A model generated the notes under the pieces. It worked only from the letters and a program-made list of their open reading frames with translations. It searched no databases and was not told the origin of the DNA. A stretch of 64,000 nucleotides of DNA. Origin: an uncultured Bacteroidota bacterium (GTDB lineage Bacteria > Bacteroidota > Bacteroidia > B-17B0 > Aurantibacillaceae). The position numbers were made by a program, and so were the translations under genes. The stretch lies in contig CALMVZ010000004.1 of the NCBI GenBank assembly GCA_937873155.1, forward strand, positions 62,001-126,000, in the 5' to 3' direction. Below are positions 1 through 9,160 of the stretch, in pieces; positions within the stretch are counted from its first letter, which is position 1, and the number at the start of each line of letters is the position of its first letter.

Positions 1-810
1 GATGATGGTTCCATTGATGATTCAGTTGAATTATTGAAAAATTCTTCCTGCAATTTTAAAAGCTCAATCATCAAATTATCAAAGAATTTCGGAGCGCACG
101 CTGCATTAAGAGCAGGTATTTTAAAAGCAACGGGCAATTATATCACTTTCATGTACGCCGATCTTCAGGATCCTTTAGACCTGATCAATCGCCTTTATGA
201 GAAATGTAAAAAGGAATCGAACGATGTATGCTGGGCTAGCCGTGAGAATTTCACTACAGGTATTTTCCAGCGTATGTTCAGTAAACGATATGCAGCGCTG
301 ATCAAGAAACACGTGTCAAAAGATTTTCCTGAGAATGGATTTGACATCGTTATGTTTAACGGGAAAGTCAAAGAAGTACTGAATTCAAATATTGAAAGTA
401 ATTCTTCGGTCTTCCTGCAGATCCTGACGCTTGGATTCAAGAGTACATCGATCCGCTATGAAAAAGTGGAAAGAAAAGCCGGTAAATCCAAATGGACATT
501 TTCGAAGAGAGTAAAATTATTGATCGATTCCTTCGTTTCGTTCTCTTATGCTCCAATAAGATTTGTTACGATCGTTGGATTTGCATTATTTTTTCTCGGA
601 CTTTTATTATCACTTTATTTAGTGATCCGAAAATTCATTTGGAATGATCTTGCAGAAGGCTGGCCAATGCTAATTTCGATCCTGATTCTGGGTTTTGGAA
701 TAACAAACATTTCTCTCGGCATTATTGCCGAATATTTATGGCGCACATTAGACAGCAGTCGTAAACGTCCTGTATTTATTATTGATGAGATCATAGAAAT
801 AAAAAAATGA
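1..810 (+). CDS. Family 2 glycosyltransferase, polyisoprenyl-phosphate type (5' truncated)
   Basis: The reading frame is open to the first base and begins with DDGSIDD, the nucleotide-sugar-binding DDGS motif of GT2 enzymes, so the gene starts upstream of the window; an in-frame TTG at 34 is not the true start. A YADLQDP segment (about residue 54) supplies the second acidic motif, and a SKWTFSKR stretch matches the DPM1/GtrB/ArnC subgroup. Two C-terminal membrane helices follow (about residues 185-210 and 223-248), as in bactoprenyl-phosphate glycosyltransferases. The likely role is transfer of a sugar from a nucleotide donor to undecaprenyl phosphate at the inner membrane. The stop overlaps the next start by 4 bases (ATGA), so it is the visible head of the glycan operon. 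The sugar cannot be told from sequence. Confidence 0.88.
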   Translation, partial: DDGSIDDSVELLKNSSCNFKSSIIKLSKNFGAHAALRAGILKATGNYITFMYADLQDPLDLINRLYEKCKKESNDVCWASRENFTTGIFQRMFSKRYAALIKKHVSKDFPENGFDIVMFNGKVKEVLNSNIESNSSVFLQILTLGFKSTSIRYEKVERKAGKSKWTFSKRVKLLIDSFVSFSYAPIRFVTIVGFALFFLGLLLSLYLVIRKFIWNDLAEGWPMLISILILGFGITNISLGIIAEYLWRTLDSSRKRPVFIIDEIIEIKK

Positions 811-1796
811 AATTGAATATTTTAGTCACCGGTGGCGCCGGCTTTATTGGCTCGCATTTAACTGATAAATTGGTATCGTTAGGTCATAATGTTTCTGTAT
901 TGGATAATTTAGTGAATGGGAAAGAAGAAAATCTTGCAGAAGCAGCGAAGAACAGTTCATTCAAATTCATTAAAGGTGATATTTTAGATAAAGGGACTTG
1001 CGATAATGCATTAAAAGGAATTGATATTGTTTACCATCTCGCTTGCTTGGGTGTCCGTCATTCACTTCATAGTCCTTTCGAAAATCATCGTGTGAATGCA
1101 GAAGGTACTTTGAATGTATTGGAAGCTGCACATACACATAAAGCGAAGCGTTTCTTTTATATCTCCACCTCTGAAATTTACGGAGATATAAAACAGTTCC
1201 CGATCGATGAGAATGGCGTTCCGCTTCCGAAAACAGTTTACGGTTCAAGTAAATTGGCAGGAGAGAATTATGCGTATTCCTACAATAAATGTTTTGGAAT
1301 GGATGTGACCGTTTTGCGTATCTTTAATAATTACGGGCCGCGTGCCCATTATGAAGGTGATGCAGGAGAAATTATTCCACGTAGTATTGTAAACCTTTTA
1401 TACGGCAAAGCGCCAATTGTATTTGGTGACGGAAGTGTGACCCGTGATTTCTTCTATGTAAAAGATACAGCTGCTGCTTTAGCACAATTGTTAGATCAAA
1501 AAGGAATAACAGGAGAAATAATCAATATTGGTACAGGTGAAGAGATCACCATGAAAAATTTGTTGGAAGAGTTGATCCGCGCGATGAAATCTCCTCTGAA
1601 AATTGAGTACCATGAAGACCGTCCTGCTGACGTACCGCGTTTATGGGTGAATCCTTCAAAATTCAAAAGGATCACGGGTTTCAAGTCAGCATACACCTTT
1701 GAGGAAGGATTAAAAGAAACTGTAAAATTCTATACTGAATTGAAAAACAAAAAAGATCTTTTATCAGAAATAAAACTAAAAAATTGGGAGAAGTAA
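807..1796 (+). CDS. NAD-dependent sugar-nucleotide epimerase/dehydratase (extended SDR)
   Basis: The protein has 329 residues. The N-terminal Rossmann motif GGAGFIGSHL (about residues 9-18) binds NAD. The catalytic set is visible as STSEIYGD (about 119-126) and YGSSK (about 145-149), the YxxxK pair of extended short-chain dehydrogenases. RDFFYVKD and an NIGTGEEIT segment are typical of UDP-sugar epimerases, decarboxylases and dehydratases of this family. It acts on a nucleotide sugar in the cytoplasm. STSE instead of TDE argues against a classical RmlB dTDP-glucose dehydratase, but epimerase and decarboxylase or dehydratase activities are not separable by eye. It starts inside the stop of the glycosyltransferase and ends 2 bases before the next start. 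Confidence 0.88.
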   Translation: MKLNILVTGGAGFIGSHLTDKLVSLGHNVSVLDNLVNGKEENLAEAAKNSSFKFIKGDILDKGTCDNALKGIDIVYHLACLGVRHSLHSPFENHRVNAEGTLNVLEAAHTHKAKRFFYISTSEIYGDIKQFPIDENGVPLPKTVYGSSKLAGENYAYSYNKCFGMDVTVLRIFNNYGPRAHYEGDAGEIIPRSIVNLLYGKAPIVFGDGSVTRDFFYVKDTAAALAQLLDQKGITGEIINIGTGEEITMKNLLEELIRAMKSPLKIEYHEDRPADVPRLWVNPSKFKRITGFKSAYTFEEGLKETVKFYTELKNKKDLLSEIKLKNWEK

Positions 1797-1798
1797 TT

Positions 1799-2935
1799 AT
1801 GTCGAAATTACCAATAGCAAAACCTTATCTTACTGCTGATGAAGCACAGGGCGCTTATGATGTGATATTAACGAATTGGGTAACGCAGGGACCAAAAGTT
1901 CAGGAGTTCGAAGAAAAGTTTGCTGCGTATGTTGGTTCTAAATATGCAGTTGCTGTTTCTAACTGTACTACTGCCTTGCATTTAGCAATGATAGTTGCAG
2001 GTGTTAAAGAAGGAGATGAAGTTATTTGTCCTAGTATGAGTTATATCGCTACAGCAAATTCAGTGAAGTATGCCGGCGCAAAACCTGTATTCGCGGAAGT
2101 TGGACCGGATTATAATATCGATATCGAACATGTAAAGGCACTGATCACTCCAAAAACAAAAGCGATCCTCATCGTTCATCAGATCGGAATTCCTTCCGAT
2201 ATAGATGCATACTCGAAATTGTGTAAGGAAAAGAATTTAGTATTGATCGAAGACGCTGCCTGTGCTGCAGGTTCTTCTTATAAAGGGAAGAAGATCGGAT
2301 CACACAGCGATCTTGTTTGTTTCTCATTTCATCCAAGAAAAGTAATTACAACCGGTGACGGTGGTATGATCTCGACCAACCGTGAAGATTATAGTACGCG
2401 TTTAAAATTACTGAGACAGCATGGGATGTCGGTTAACGACAGGGTAAGACATGCTTCAGATAAGATAATTTTTGAAGAGCATGTTGAAGTGGGCTATAAT
2501 TATAGAATGACGGATATCCAGGCTGCAGTTGGTATTAAACAATTGGAGAAATTGGATATGATAGTTGAAGCGAGAAGGAAAATTGCCGAAAGATATAATG
2601 AAGCTTTTAAGAACATTCCTCAGATCGAATTATACAAAGAGAACACGGATCATCATGTGAATTATCAATCGTATGTGATCTTTATTAAGCCGGGAGGAAA
2701 ATTAACACGTAACACTTTCATGGAAGCTATGAACGCTGAAGGTGTGTCTACACGACGTGGAGTAATGACAACCCACCGTGAACCTGCTTATGAAAAAGAA
2801 TGTAAAGGATTAAAATTGCCCAAGTCTGAATTTTATTCGGATAATAGTGTTGTACTGCCTTTATTTTACCCAATGACGAATGAAGAGATCGAAAGAGTGA
2901 TCTCTACTGTTCGGAAAATATTTAATGCTGCTTAA
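1799..2935 (+). CDS. DegT/DnrJ/EryC1/StrS family PLP sugar aminotransferase
   Basis: I chose the ATG at 1799 (MSKLPIAKPYL), giving 378 residues. It is preceded by GGGAGAAG, one of the few Shine-Dalgarno-like sites here; a TTG at 1784 would add five unlikely residues. It is a PLP-dependent aminotransferase that converts a 4-keto sugar nucleotide to a 4-amino sugar. The Schiff-base lysine is K181 in FHPRKVITTGDGG, and EDAAC (151-155) carries the aspartate that contacts the PLP ring nitrogen. In the pathway it is the natural partner of the 4,6-dehydratase at 4664 (the PseC step), but the FHPRKVITTGDGG context is closer to the broad perosamine-synthase-like group, so I do not assign pseC. Confidence 0.9.
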   Translation: MSKLPIAKPYLTADEAQGAYDVILTNWVTQGPKVQEFEEKFAAYVGSKYAVAVSNCTTALHLAMIVAGVKEGDEVICPSMSYIATANSVKYAGAKPVFAEVGPDYNIDIEHVKALITPKTKAILIVHQIGIPSDIDAYSKLCKEKNLVLIEDAACAAGSSYKGKKIGSHSDLVCFSFHPRKVITTGDGGMISTNREDYSTRLKLLRQHGMSVNDRVRHASDKIIFEEHVEVGYNYRMTDIQAAVGIKQLEKLDMIVEARRKIAERYNEAFKNIPQIELYKENTDHHVNYQSYVIFIKPGGKLTRNTFMEAMNAEGVSTRRGVMTTHREPAYEKECKGLKLPKSEFYSDNSVVLPLFYPMTNEEIERVISTVRKIFNAA

Positions 2936-4637
2936 GCTTCAACGTATTTCTTTGATTGAATCTGCAACTGCCTTGCTTTTTGCGATAGCATTTTGCATTT
3001 ATTTTTATCCTACAGAAGATAGTTATATAAAGATCCATGATACATACGATGGCAATTTTTCCACCAGGCATGTTTTAATTGAATCCGGAAATTTTTTCGA
3101 AACTGATCCTAACGCGATCGTTCCGGGAATTATGAATGGATTGCCAAGAGGCTTGTTCCCGAAATTCACTGATATTAATTGTTTGCTAATGTACTTTTTC
3201 GGAACGCTTGGGGGATTTGCTGTTAATTTTATTTTGTTACGCCTGATAGCTTTTTTTGGAATTTATTTATTTGCAAGGGATCATTTTGGATTCAGAGAAG
3301 AACAAAAAGGGTTAGTTCTTTTGATCTCAGTTGCTTTTGCCTGTCTGCCTTTCTTTACTATTCACGGTATAACTACAGCAGGAATTCCGCTTTTGTTCTG
3401 GGCTTTTTTTAATCTTGTCAGGCATGAAAGAAAGAAGATATCTTATCTCATCTTCTGCCTGTTTGCTTTATGGGCCAATTTTGTTCTGGTCGGCATTCAT
3501 GCCATCCTTACGTTCGGATCCCTGGCTGTATATTATTCCTTTAAAGAAAAGAAGATTCTCTACCATACTTTTGGGGCAATAATATTGCTTGTTGGCATCT
3601 ATGTTATATCAGAGTATATGATGTTTTACATGCACTGGTTCAATACGGATTACCAGTCTTCACGAAGCGGTTTCGAAAAACATTTAGGGCTCAATTTTTT
3701 TGGAGTTGCGGGGAATAGCATAAAACTATTTTTCCTTGGTCATTATGAATCTGCGAACTATTTAGGCTCTGTTTTCGTGCCTTTTATTGTTTTCTTTGTT
3801 TTTGATCACTTCCGGTTTAAAGCTCCAATTCATAAACGGGCTATGTTATTAATGATAATGACTATTTTATTCTCGTTAATAATTTCCGTTTTAGATTGGA
3901 AGTCTTTTGCTTTTTTTTATGATTCATTCCCGATCGCAAAAGATCTTAATTTTAAAAGATTTTTCAATTTTTTACCTGGATTATTCTTTTTATTGGTCGC
4001 AGCTTGTGTGATCGTTGTTAACAAAGGCGGCATCCCGATCAGGATATTAAGTTCTGTTACTATTGCAGGTTTTTTGATCTGCATCTGGCGCGGTAATATT
4101 TCCTTTAACCAGGATGGAGCTGATGCGTTCGGCATCGAAATAACATCAGGAGAAAAATACAGGTTCAAAGAATTTTTCGATACCGAATTATACGCTTCCA
4201 TCAAGAAAGAGATGGGTGCTGATACTGTGAACAATGTTATCCATTTAGGGATTTCCCCATCACCTTCTAAGTATGCAGGATTAAATGTGCTTGATGATTA
4301 CCAGGGAGATTATCCTAAAAACTATAAAGATCAATTCAGGATCATTATAGAAGGAGAATTAAATAAATCGAAGAAGTACAAAGCTTATTTTGATGGATGG
4401 GGCGGCAGATGTTATATGTATTCGGCTGCTCTTTTCTCAGGTGAGATTGGCTCTGAGAATGGTTTGTTGGTTGAAAAAGAATTGACGGTTAATACCGGAC
4501 AGATCCGGAAAATGAATGGCAGATATATTTTATCTTCAGTTGTTATAGGAAACACTAAAGATTTGGATCTTGATCTTAAAAAAGTTTTTGTGAGCGCTTT
4601 AGATCAGAAGAAAGTGTTCCTGTATAAAATAATGTAA
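2925..4637 (+). CDS. Polytopic membrane protein, unrecognised (glycan-cluster associated)
   Basis: The protein has 570 residues with roughly ten or more hydrophobic helices spread over residues 10-400, followed by a hydrophilic C-terminal part of about 170 residues. The first exterior loop after helix 1 is rich in acidic residues and asparagine (IHDTYDGNF, about 36-44), which resembles the acidic first loop of GT-C type lipid-linked glycosyltransferases; this is an analogy, not a family match. Its ATG overlaps the aminotransferase stop by 11 bases, so translation is probably coupled. Candidate roles are a polyprenyl-phosphate-sugar-dependent glycosyltransferase, a polymerase or a glycan-transfer protein. 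Reality as a gene is sure; function is not. Confidence 0.75.
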   Translation: MLLKLQRISLIESATALLFAIAFCIYFYPTEDSYIKIHDTYDGNFSTRHVLIESGNFFETDPNAIVPGIMNGLPRGLFPKFTDINCLLMYFFGTLGGFAVNFILLRLIAFFGIYLFARDHFGFREEQKGLVLLISVAFACLPFFTIHGITTAGIPLLFWAFFNLVRHERKKISYLIFCLFALWANFVLVGIHAILTFGSLAVYYSFKEKKILYHTFGAIILLVGIYVISEYMMFYMHWFNTDYQSSRSGFEKHLGLNFFGVAGNSIKLFFLGHYESANYLGSVFVPFIVFFVFDHFRFKAPIHKRAMLLMIMTILFSLIISVLDWKSFAFFYDSFPIAKDLNFKRFFNFLPGLFFLLVAACVIVVNKGGIPIRILSSVTIAGFLICIWRGNISFNQDGADAFGIEITSGEKYRFKEFFDTELYASIKKEMGADTVNNVIHLGISPSPSKYAGLNVLDDYQGDYPKNYKDQFRIIIEGELNKSKKYKAYFDGWGGRCYMYSAALFSGEIGSENGLLVEKELTVNTGQIRKMNGRYILSSVVIGNTKDLDLDLKKVFVSALDQKKVFLYKIM

Positions 4638-4663
4638 TTGATTAATAATAAAAAAACAGAATA

Positions 4664-5680
4664 ATGTTAGACCTAAACGGAAAGCATGTTTTAATTACCG
4701 GGGGAACAGGTTCCCTTGGTAAACAATTGGTAAAAACGATCTTAAAGCGTTGGCCGAATGTAAAACGACTCATCATCTTCTCACGTGACGAGCAAAAACA
4801 ATTCCAAATGAATATGGAGTATCCAAGCGTTCCCGGAGGGAACATGAGATATTTTATCGGTGATGTGCGGGATGCCGACCGGTTAAAAACTGCATTTAAA
4901 GGAGTGACGCATGTTATTCATGCTGCAGCTATGAAGCATGTTCACATTGCAGAGTACAATCCAATGGAATGTGTAATGACCAATGTAATGGGAGCAGAGA
5001 ATGTAATTAATGCGGCTATGGAAGCCGGCGTTGAGAATGTTGTTGCATTATCAACCGATAAAGCTGCGGCACCAATCAATTTGTATGGCGCAACAAAATT
5101 ATGTTCCGATAAATTATTTGTAGCGGCTAATAATATAAAAGGGTTTTCAAACATCAAATTCTCAGTTGTACGTTATGGCAACGTAATGGGTTCGAATGGT
5201 TCTGTTATTCCGTTTTTCATGGACCGTAAGAAAACAGGTGTATTGCCAATCACTGATCCGAATATGACGCGATTCAATATTTCTTTACAGGAAGGTGCAG
5301 ATCTTGTTCTTCACGCAATGGAACATGCCTGGGGCGGAGAGATCTTCGTTCCAAAGATCCCTTCTTATAAACTGACCGATGTGGCAAAAGCAATTGGCCC
5401 TGAATGTAAAGTTGAGATAGTAGGCATCCGCCCGGGAGAGAAAGTACATGAAGAAATGATCACAGAATCAGATTCATTCAGCACTTATGATCTTGGAAAG
5501 TATTATGCGATCCTTCCTCAGGTCCCGGCATTTAAAATTGAAGATTATATAAAGAATTTCAACGCTAAAAAAGTGAAGGAAGGATTTAAATTCAATTCCG
5601 GGCAAAATACAGAGTGGGTAGATGCTGAACAATTACGTGAACTGATAAAAGTGCATTTAGACCCGGATTTTAAAGTTTAA
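4664..5680 (+). CDS. pseB: UDP-N-acetylglucosamine 4,6-dehydratase, PseB/FlaA1 type
   Basis: The protein has 338 residues, the size of soluble PseB. TGGTGSLG (12-19) is the NADP-binding loop. SRDEQKQFQM (40-49), the AAAMKHVHIAEYNPMEC segment (87-103), STDKA (130-134) and YGATK (141-145) reproduce the PseB signature from end to end, with TDK and YxxxK as catalytic residues. The family converts UDP-GlcNAc to a UDP-4-keto-6-deoxy sugar, the first step of pseudaminic acid (inverting) or bacillosamine and legionaminic acid (retaining) synthesis. The nearby pseG-type gene makes the inverting pseudaminate reading more likely. A 26-base AT-rich gap precedes it and a 17-base gap follows. Confidence 0.88.
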   Translation: MLDLNGKHVLITGGTGSLGKQLVKTILKRWPNVKRLIIFSRDEQKQFQMNMEYPSVPGGNMRYFIGDVRDADRLKTAFKGVTHVIHAAAMKHVHIAEYNPMECVMTNVMGAENVINAAMEAGVENVVALSTDKAAAPINLYGATKLCSDKLFVAANNIKGFSNIKFSVVRYGNVMGSNGSVIPFFMDRKKTGVLPITDPNMTRFNISLQEGADLVLHAMEHAWGGEIFVPKIPSYKLTDVAKAIGPECKVEIVGIRPGEKVHEEMITESDSFSTYDLGKYYAILPQVPAFKIEDYIKNFNAKKVKEGFKFNSGQNTEWVDAEQLRELIKVHLDPDFKV

Positions 5681-5698
5681 TCAATTAAAGAAAAAATT

Positions 5699-6340
5699 AT
5701 GCAAACAGAGCAAACCAAATTTTGGGAAAGTGAATTCGGTAAAGAGTATACCGACAGAAATACATTTGATGCGAATGAATGGAACAAGTGGTACAAGGAT
5801 AATTTTGGTATTACGAAAGACGAGCTGAACAAAAAATTCCTGGCGGATCTTCCTAAAGATGCAAAGATATTAGAAGTAGGCTGTAATGTTGGCCAACAGC
5901 TGATAGCGCTACAGCGGATCGGTTTTACCAATTTGTATGGTATAGAATTGCAATCTTATGCTGTAGAAAAAGCGAAGGCAACTACGCAAGGCATCAATAT
6001 CATTAAAGGCTCAGGATTTGATACGCCGTTTAAAGATGGTTATTTCGATCTCGTATTCACGAATGGTGTTTTGATCCATATTCATCCTAACGATATTCCA
6101 ACTATCCTGAAAGAAATGATACGGGTAAGTAGCAAATACATTTGGGGCTTCGAATATTATAATGACGAGCCAAAGCAAATAAAATACCGTGGTCATGATG
6201 GTTTTATGTGGAAGATGGATTATGCTAAGAAATTCAATGAGATCAATCCTTCATTAAAAGTGGTAAAGAAGGAAGTTCTTCCGTACATCAGTGAAGCGCA
6301 TAAAGGAAATTCGGATTGTATGTATCTGTTAAGCAAATAA
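5699..6340 (+). CDS. SAM-dependent methyltransferase, pseudaminic-acid-cluster type
   Basis: The protein has 213 residues with a class I methyltransferase motif I, ILEVGCNVGQQL (about 58-69), an acidic GIEL at the end of strand 2, and FDLVFTNGVLIHI as the motif IV region. The opening TKFWESEFGKEYTDRN resembles the small group of methylases described as associated with pseudaminic acid operons. It could methylate the nonulosonate or a sugar intermediate; no substrate has been shown by the sequence. It lies between pseB and the synthase/cytidylyltransferase fusion, and its TAA stop overlaps the next ATG (TAATG). Confidence 0.82.
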   Translation: MQTEQTKFWESEFGKEYTDRNTFDANEWNKWYKDNFGITKDELNKKFLADLPKDAKILEVGCNVGQQLIALQRIGFTNLYGIELQSYAVEKAKATTQGINIIKGSGFDTPFKDGYFDLVFTNGVLIHIHPNDIPTILKEMIRVSSKYIWGFEYYNDEPKQIKYRGHDGFMWKMDYAKKFNEINPSLKVVKKEVLPYISEAHKGNSDCMYLLSK

Positions 6341-8148
6341 TGGAACCTTATATAATTTTAGAAATAGCAAATACACACGCCGGTGACAAGAACTATGTAT
6401 TCAGGCTGCTGGATGAATATGCTTCCTATAAGAATTGCGGGATCAAATTCCAGCCTTTCAAATATGACGAGATCGCTCGTGAGGATTATGAGTGGTATCC
6501 AGTGTATCAAACCTTATTCTTTGATGAGCAAACCTGGAAAAGTATAATTGATAAGGCGGCAGAAACAAAAGATGTTTGGTTCGATGTCTCAAATGCCTAC
6601 TCGGTAAAAATAGTAAAGCAGAATTTAAAGAATGTAAAGGGTATAAAGTTCCAGGCTTCAATTCTTGATAACATTCTTCTTATAAAAGAATTAAGAACAG
6701 TTGATTTTTCAGATAAAACTGTAATTATAAATGTGGCGTCGCTTTCATTAGAGCAGATCGCTTCACATTTGAATTTTATTCGGAAAAGCTTAAAGGCAAA
6801 AGAAACAGTGCTTCAGATCGGTTTCCAGGATTACCCTACTAAACTGGAAGATTCAGGTCTTTCAAAAATCGAAGTGCTTCAGAAAAAATTTAAGTTGCCA
6901 TTATCATTCGCAGATCATATTGACGGTACACATGAAGACGCTATTGATCTTCCTTTAGCTGCTTGTTTAAAGGGTGTTGGCATAATAGAAAAGCATGTGA
7001 TGTGCAGTGGAGAAAAAGCGAAGTATGATCATTTTTCGAGTGTAGTTCCTTCGGTTTTTGATATTTTATTTAAGAAACTTCATAATTTAAATTCAGAAGC
7101 GAAAAGAGTAGAAGAAAAGTACGCAGAGTTAATGGATCAGCCTTTTATTAATGAAAGGGAGATCTTATATTATAAGAAGACGGCCATGAAACCAACTCTA
7201 TGCAGGGATATGCAGAAAGGCCAGATCGTGTCGTTGGAATTTGATGTGAATTACAAGCGTACCAACGAAGAAGGTTTGGATATTGAAACTATTCGGTCAC
7301 TCAATGCAGATTATCACGTATTGAAAACTTCCAAAAAAGACGGACAGGTATTGAAGCAGGAAGATTTTAAAAAAGCTAAGATCGCCTCTATAATTGCGTG
7401 TCGTCTTAAATCAACACGTTTACCACAAAAAGCAATTTTAAAGGTTAATAAAGATATCAGTTCTGTAGAATTATGTATTAAGAACTCGATGTTGTTCAAA
7501 AATGTAGACCACACGATATTGGCCACATCAACTTCTCCTGAAGATGATGAATTAAAAAATTACACCTATCATAAAGATGTAATATTTCATAAAGGCGATC
7601 CCGATGATGTGATACAACGTTACCTGGATGTAATAAATAAATTAGATATCGATGTTTTTGTCCGCATCACTGCGGATATGCCTTATGTATCTGAAGAGAT
7701 CGTAAATTACATGCTGAACTCACATTTTGAGACCGGTGCAGATTATACCGCTTGTAAAAAGGCAGCCATAGGTCAGGGAGTACAAATTTTAAATGCTTCT
7801 GCACTTAAAAAAGTAAGAGAGTATTTTCCTGTAAGTGATTATTCGGAATATATGAATGCTTATATTTTCAACAATCCTTCACTCTTTAAAATAAATGATA
7901 TCGATCTTCCTGAAGAATGGATAAGGGATTACCGCCTGACATTGGATTATCCGGAAGATCTTGAACTGATCAAAAAGATAGAGGAACATTTTGAAACTTC
8001 AGGAAAACCGTATAATATTAAGAATCTCTTTGAATTCTTAGATAATAATCCGAAGATCGCCTCTGTAAATAAGGATAAAGCCCTTATTTATAAAGTGGAT
8101 CCTGAACTGATCGCTACAATTAAGAAGAAAACAACTTTAAGTGCCTAA
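6340..8148 (+). CDS. Fusion: NeuB-family nonulosonate synthase + SAF-like + cytidylyltransferase
   Basis: I chose the ATG at 6340, which overlaps the previous stop (TAATG) and opens directly with MEPYIILEIANTHAGD; a TTG at 6316 is less likely. The protein has 602 residues. Residues 1-285 are a NeuB-type barrel: EIANTHAG, GIKFQPF, ADHIDG and IEKHVM correspond to the family's EIGxNHxG, VKFQ, SDH and EKH motifs. About 265-345 look like an SAF antifreeze-like domain. About 346-590 are an SpsF/NeuA-type nucleotidyltransferase: IIACRLKSTRLPQKA at its start, DVFVRITADMP for the metal site and RLTLDYPEDLELI near the end. One polypeptide could therefore condense PEP with a hexose derivative and activate the product with CTP. 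The operon has no other cytidylyltransferase, so this fusion would supply the PseF/NeuA step. Confidence 0.88.
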   Translation: MEPYIILEIANTHAGDKNYVFRLLDEYASYKNCGIKFQPFKYDEIAREDYEWYPVYQTLFFDEQTWKSIIDKAAETKDVWFDVSNAYSVKIVKQNLKNVKGIKFQASILDNILLIKELRTVDFSDKTVIINVASLSLEQIASHLNFIRKSLKAKETVLQIGFQDYPTKLEDSGLSKIEVLQKKFKLPLSFADHIDGTHEDAIDLPLAACLKGVGIIEKHVMCSGEKAKYDHFSSVVPSVFDILFKKLHNLNSEAKRVEEKYAELMDQPFINEREILYYKKTAMKPTLCRDMQKGQIVSLEFDVNYKRTNEEGLDIETIRSLNADYHVLKTSKKDGQVLKQEDFKKAKIASIIACRLKSTRLPQKAILKVNKDISSVELCIKNSMLFKNVDHTILATSTSPEDDELKNYTYHKDVIFHKGDPDDVIQRYLDVINKLDIDVFVRITADMPYVSEEIVNYMLNSHFETGADYTACKKAAIGQGVQILNASALKKVREYFPVSDYSEYMNAYIFNNPSLFKINDIDLPEEWIRDYRLTLDYPEDLELIKKIEEHFETSGKPYNIKNLFEFLDNNPKIASVNKDKALIYKVDPELIATIKKKTTLSA

Positions 8149-9160
8149 AACGAAAGTTTATTTCAGAACAGATGCAAATCCCGAGATCGGAATGGGACAC
8201 CTTGTGCGTTGTTCGGCCTTAGCGAATATGATCTCGTCTGAATTCGATATTCATTTTGTGACCGCTAATACACCACAGCCTGTTCTTAAAAAATTTCTTT
8301 CTTCAGAGTATAAAACTGAAACTGTAAACAATAGTGGTGATGTTGAATTTGTAAGAAAAATTCAGAAGGGAGACCTGATCGTTCTGGATCATTATTCTTT
8401 TGATTCTGCCTACCAGGATAAGATCAGACAAAATGGAAATAAAGTGGTGTTCATTGATGATCTTATCGGTTTCAATTATAATGTTGACCTGATCATCAAT
8501 CAGGCCGAAAATGTAACAAAGGATCAATACAAAATTGTTGGTCCAACTAAATTTTGCCTCGGTACAGACTATATTTTATTGCGGAAACCATTTTTAAAAG
8601 CAGCAAGATCTGAAAGAGACCTAAAAAAAATTGAATCTGTTTTTGTTTCGTTTGGCGGGGCGGATATGGATAATGTTTCTCAGAGAACAGTCAAGGTATT
8701 ATTAAAATTTCCGCAATTGAAGAAGATACATGTTCTTTCTTCTTCAGTAAATGAGAATATTGATAAATGGAAAAGTGAATTCAAGAATTCTGAAAAAGTA
8801 AAATTCCATAATGACCTTAATGCAGAAGAAGTTTGTACTTTAATGCAGCAATGTGAATTAGCATTAGGCCCATGTTCGAACTTATCTTTGGAATTGTGTT
8901 CTGTAGGAATTGTATTTATTACAGGCATAACTGCTTCCAACCAGGATAATTATTATAAAGCCCTCACTGCAAAAAGTTGCGTACTTGGCATAGGCAAATG
9001 GCAGGAATTAAGCGAACAGGCACTTTACGATAAACTTGCTTCAGTAATGATCTATGATGAAAAGGATATCAAATGGTTCATTAATAATCAAAGGAGTTTT
9101 ATCGATGGAAGATCCGGAGAACGTTTGCTTCAGGAATTTTTGAAACTTGCAGGACAATGA
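8141..9160 (+). CDS. pseG: PseG-type UDP-2,4-diacetamido-2,4,6-trideoxy-altropyranose hydrolase
   Basis: The protein has 339 residues, starting with GTG at 8141, eight bases inside the previous gene. The first 28 residues (FRTDANPEIGMGHLVRC) carry the PseG signature; H20 aligns with the proposed catalytic histidine of the family, which is related to MurG and the GT-B fold. LIVLDHYSFD, VVFIDDL, CLGTDYILLR and VSFGGADMDN occur in the expected order. The enzyme removes UDP from the 2,4-diamino sugar so that the free sugar can be condensed with PEP. It is slightly longer than the Campylobacter enzyme (about 275), chiefly at the C-terminus. It is the strongest evidence that the operon makes a pseudaminic-type acid. 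Confidence 0.88.
   Translation: MPKTKVYFRTDANPEIGMGHLVRCSALANMISSEFDIHFVTANTPQPVLKKFLSSEYKTETVNNSGDVEFVRKIQKGDLIVLDHYSFDSAYQDKIRQNGNKVVFIDDLIGFNYNVDLIINQAENVTKDQYKIVGPTKFCLGTDYILLRKPFLKAARSERDLKKIESVFVSFGGADMDNVSQRTVKVLLKFPQLKKIHVLSSSVNENIDKWKSEFKNSEKVKFHNDLNAEEVCTLMQQCELALGPCSNLSLELCSVGIVFITGITASNQDNYYKALTAKSCVLGIGKWQELSEQALYDKLASVMIYDEKDIKWFINNQRSFIDGRSGERLLQEFLKLAGQ

Noticed and set aside
34-36. TTG at 34 as start of the first glycosyltransferase
   Set aside because: The frame is open upstream and holds the DDGS motif at the very edge, so the gene is truncated by the window.
1784-1786. TTG 1784 as start of the aminotransferase; TTG 6316 for the fusion; ATG 28787, 41762 and 49088 for three - strand genes
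   Set aside because: Internal ATGs at 1799, 6340, 28745, 41729 and 49037 give better starts: ribosome-site spacing, stop overlap or an intact signal peptide.
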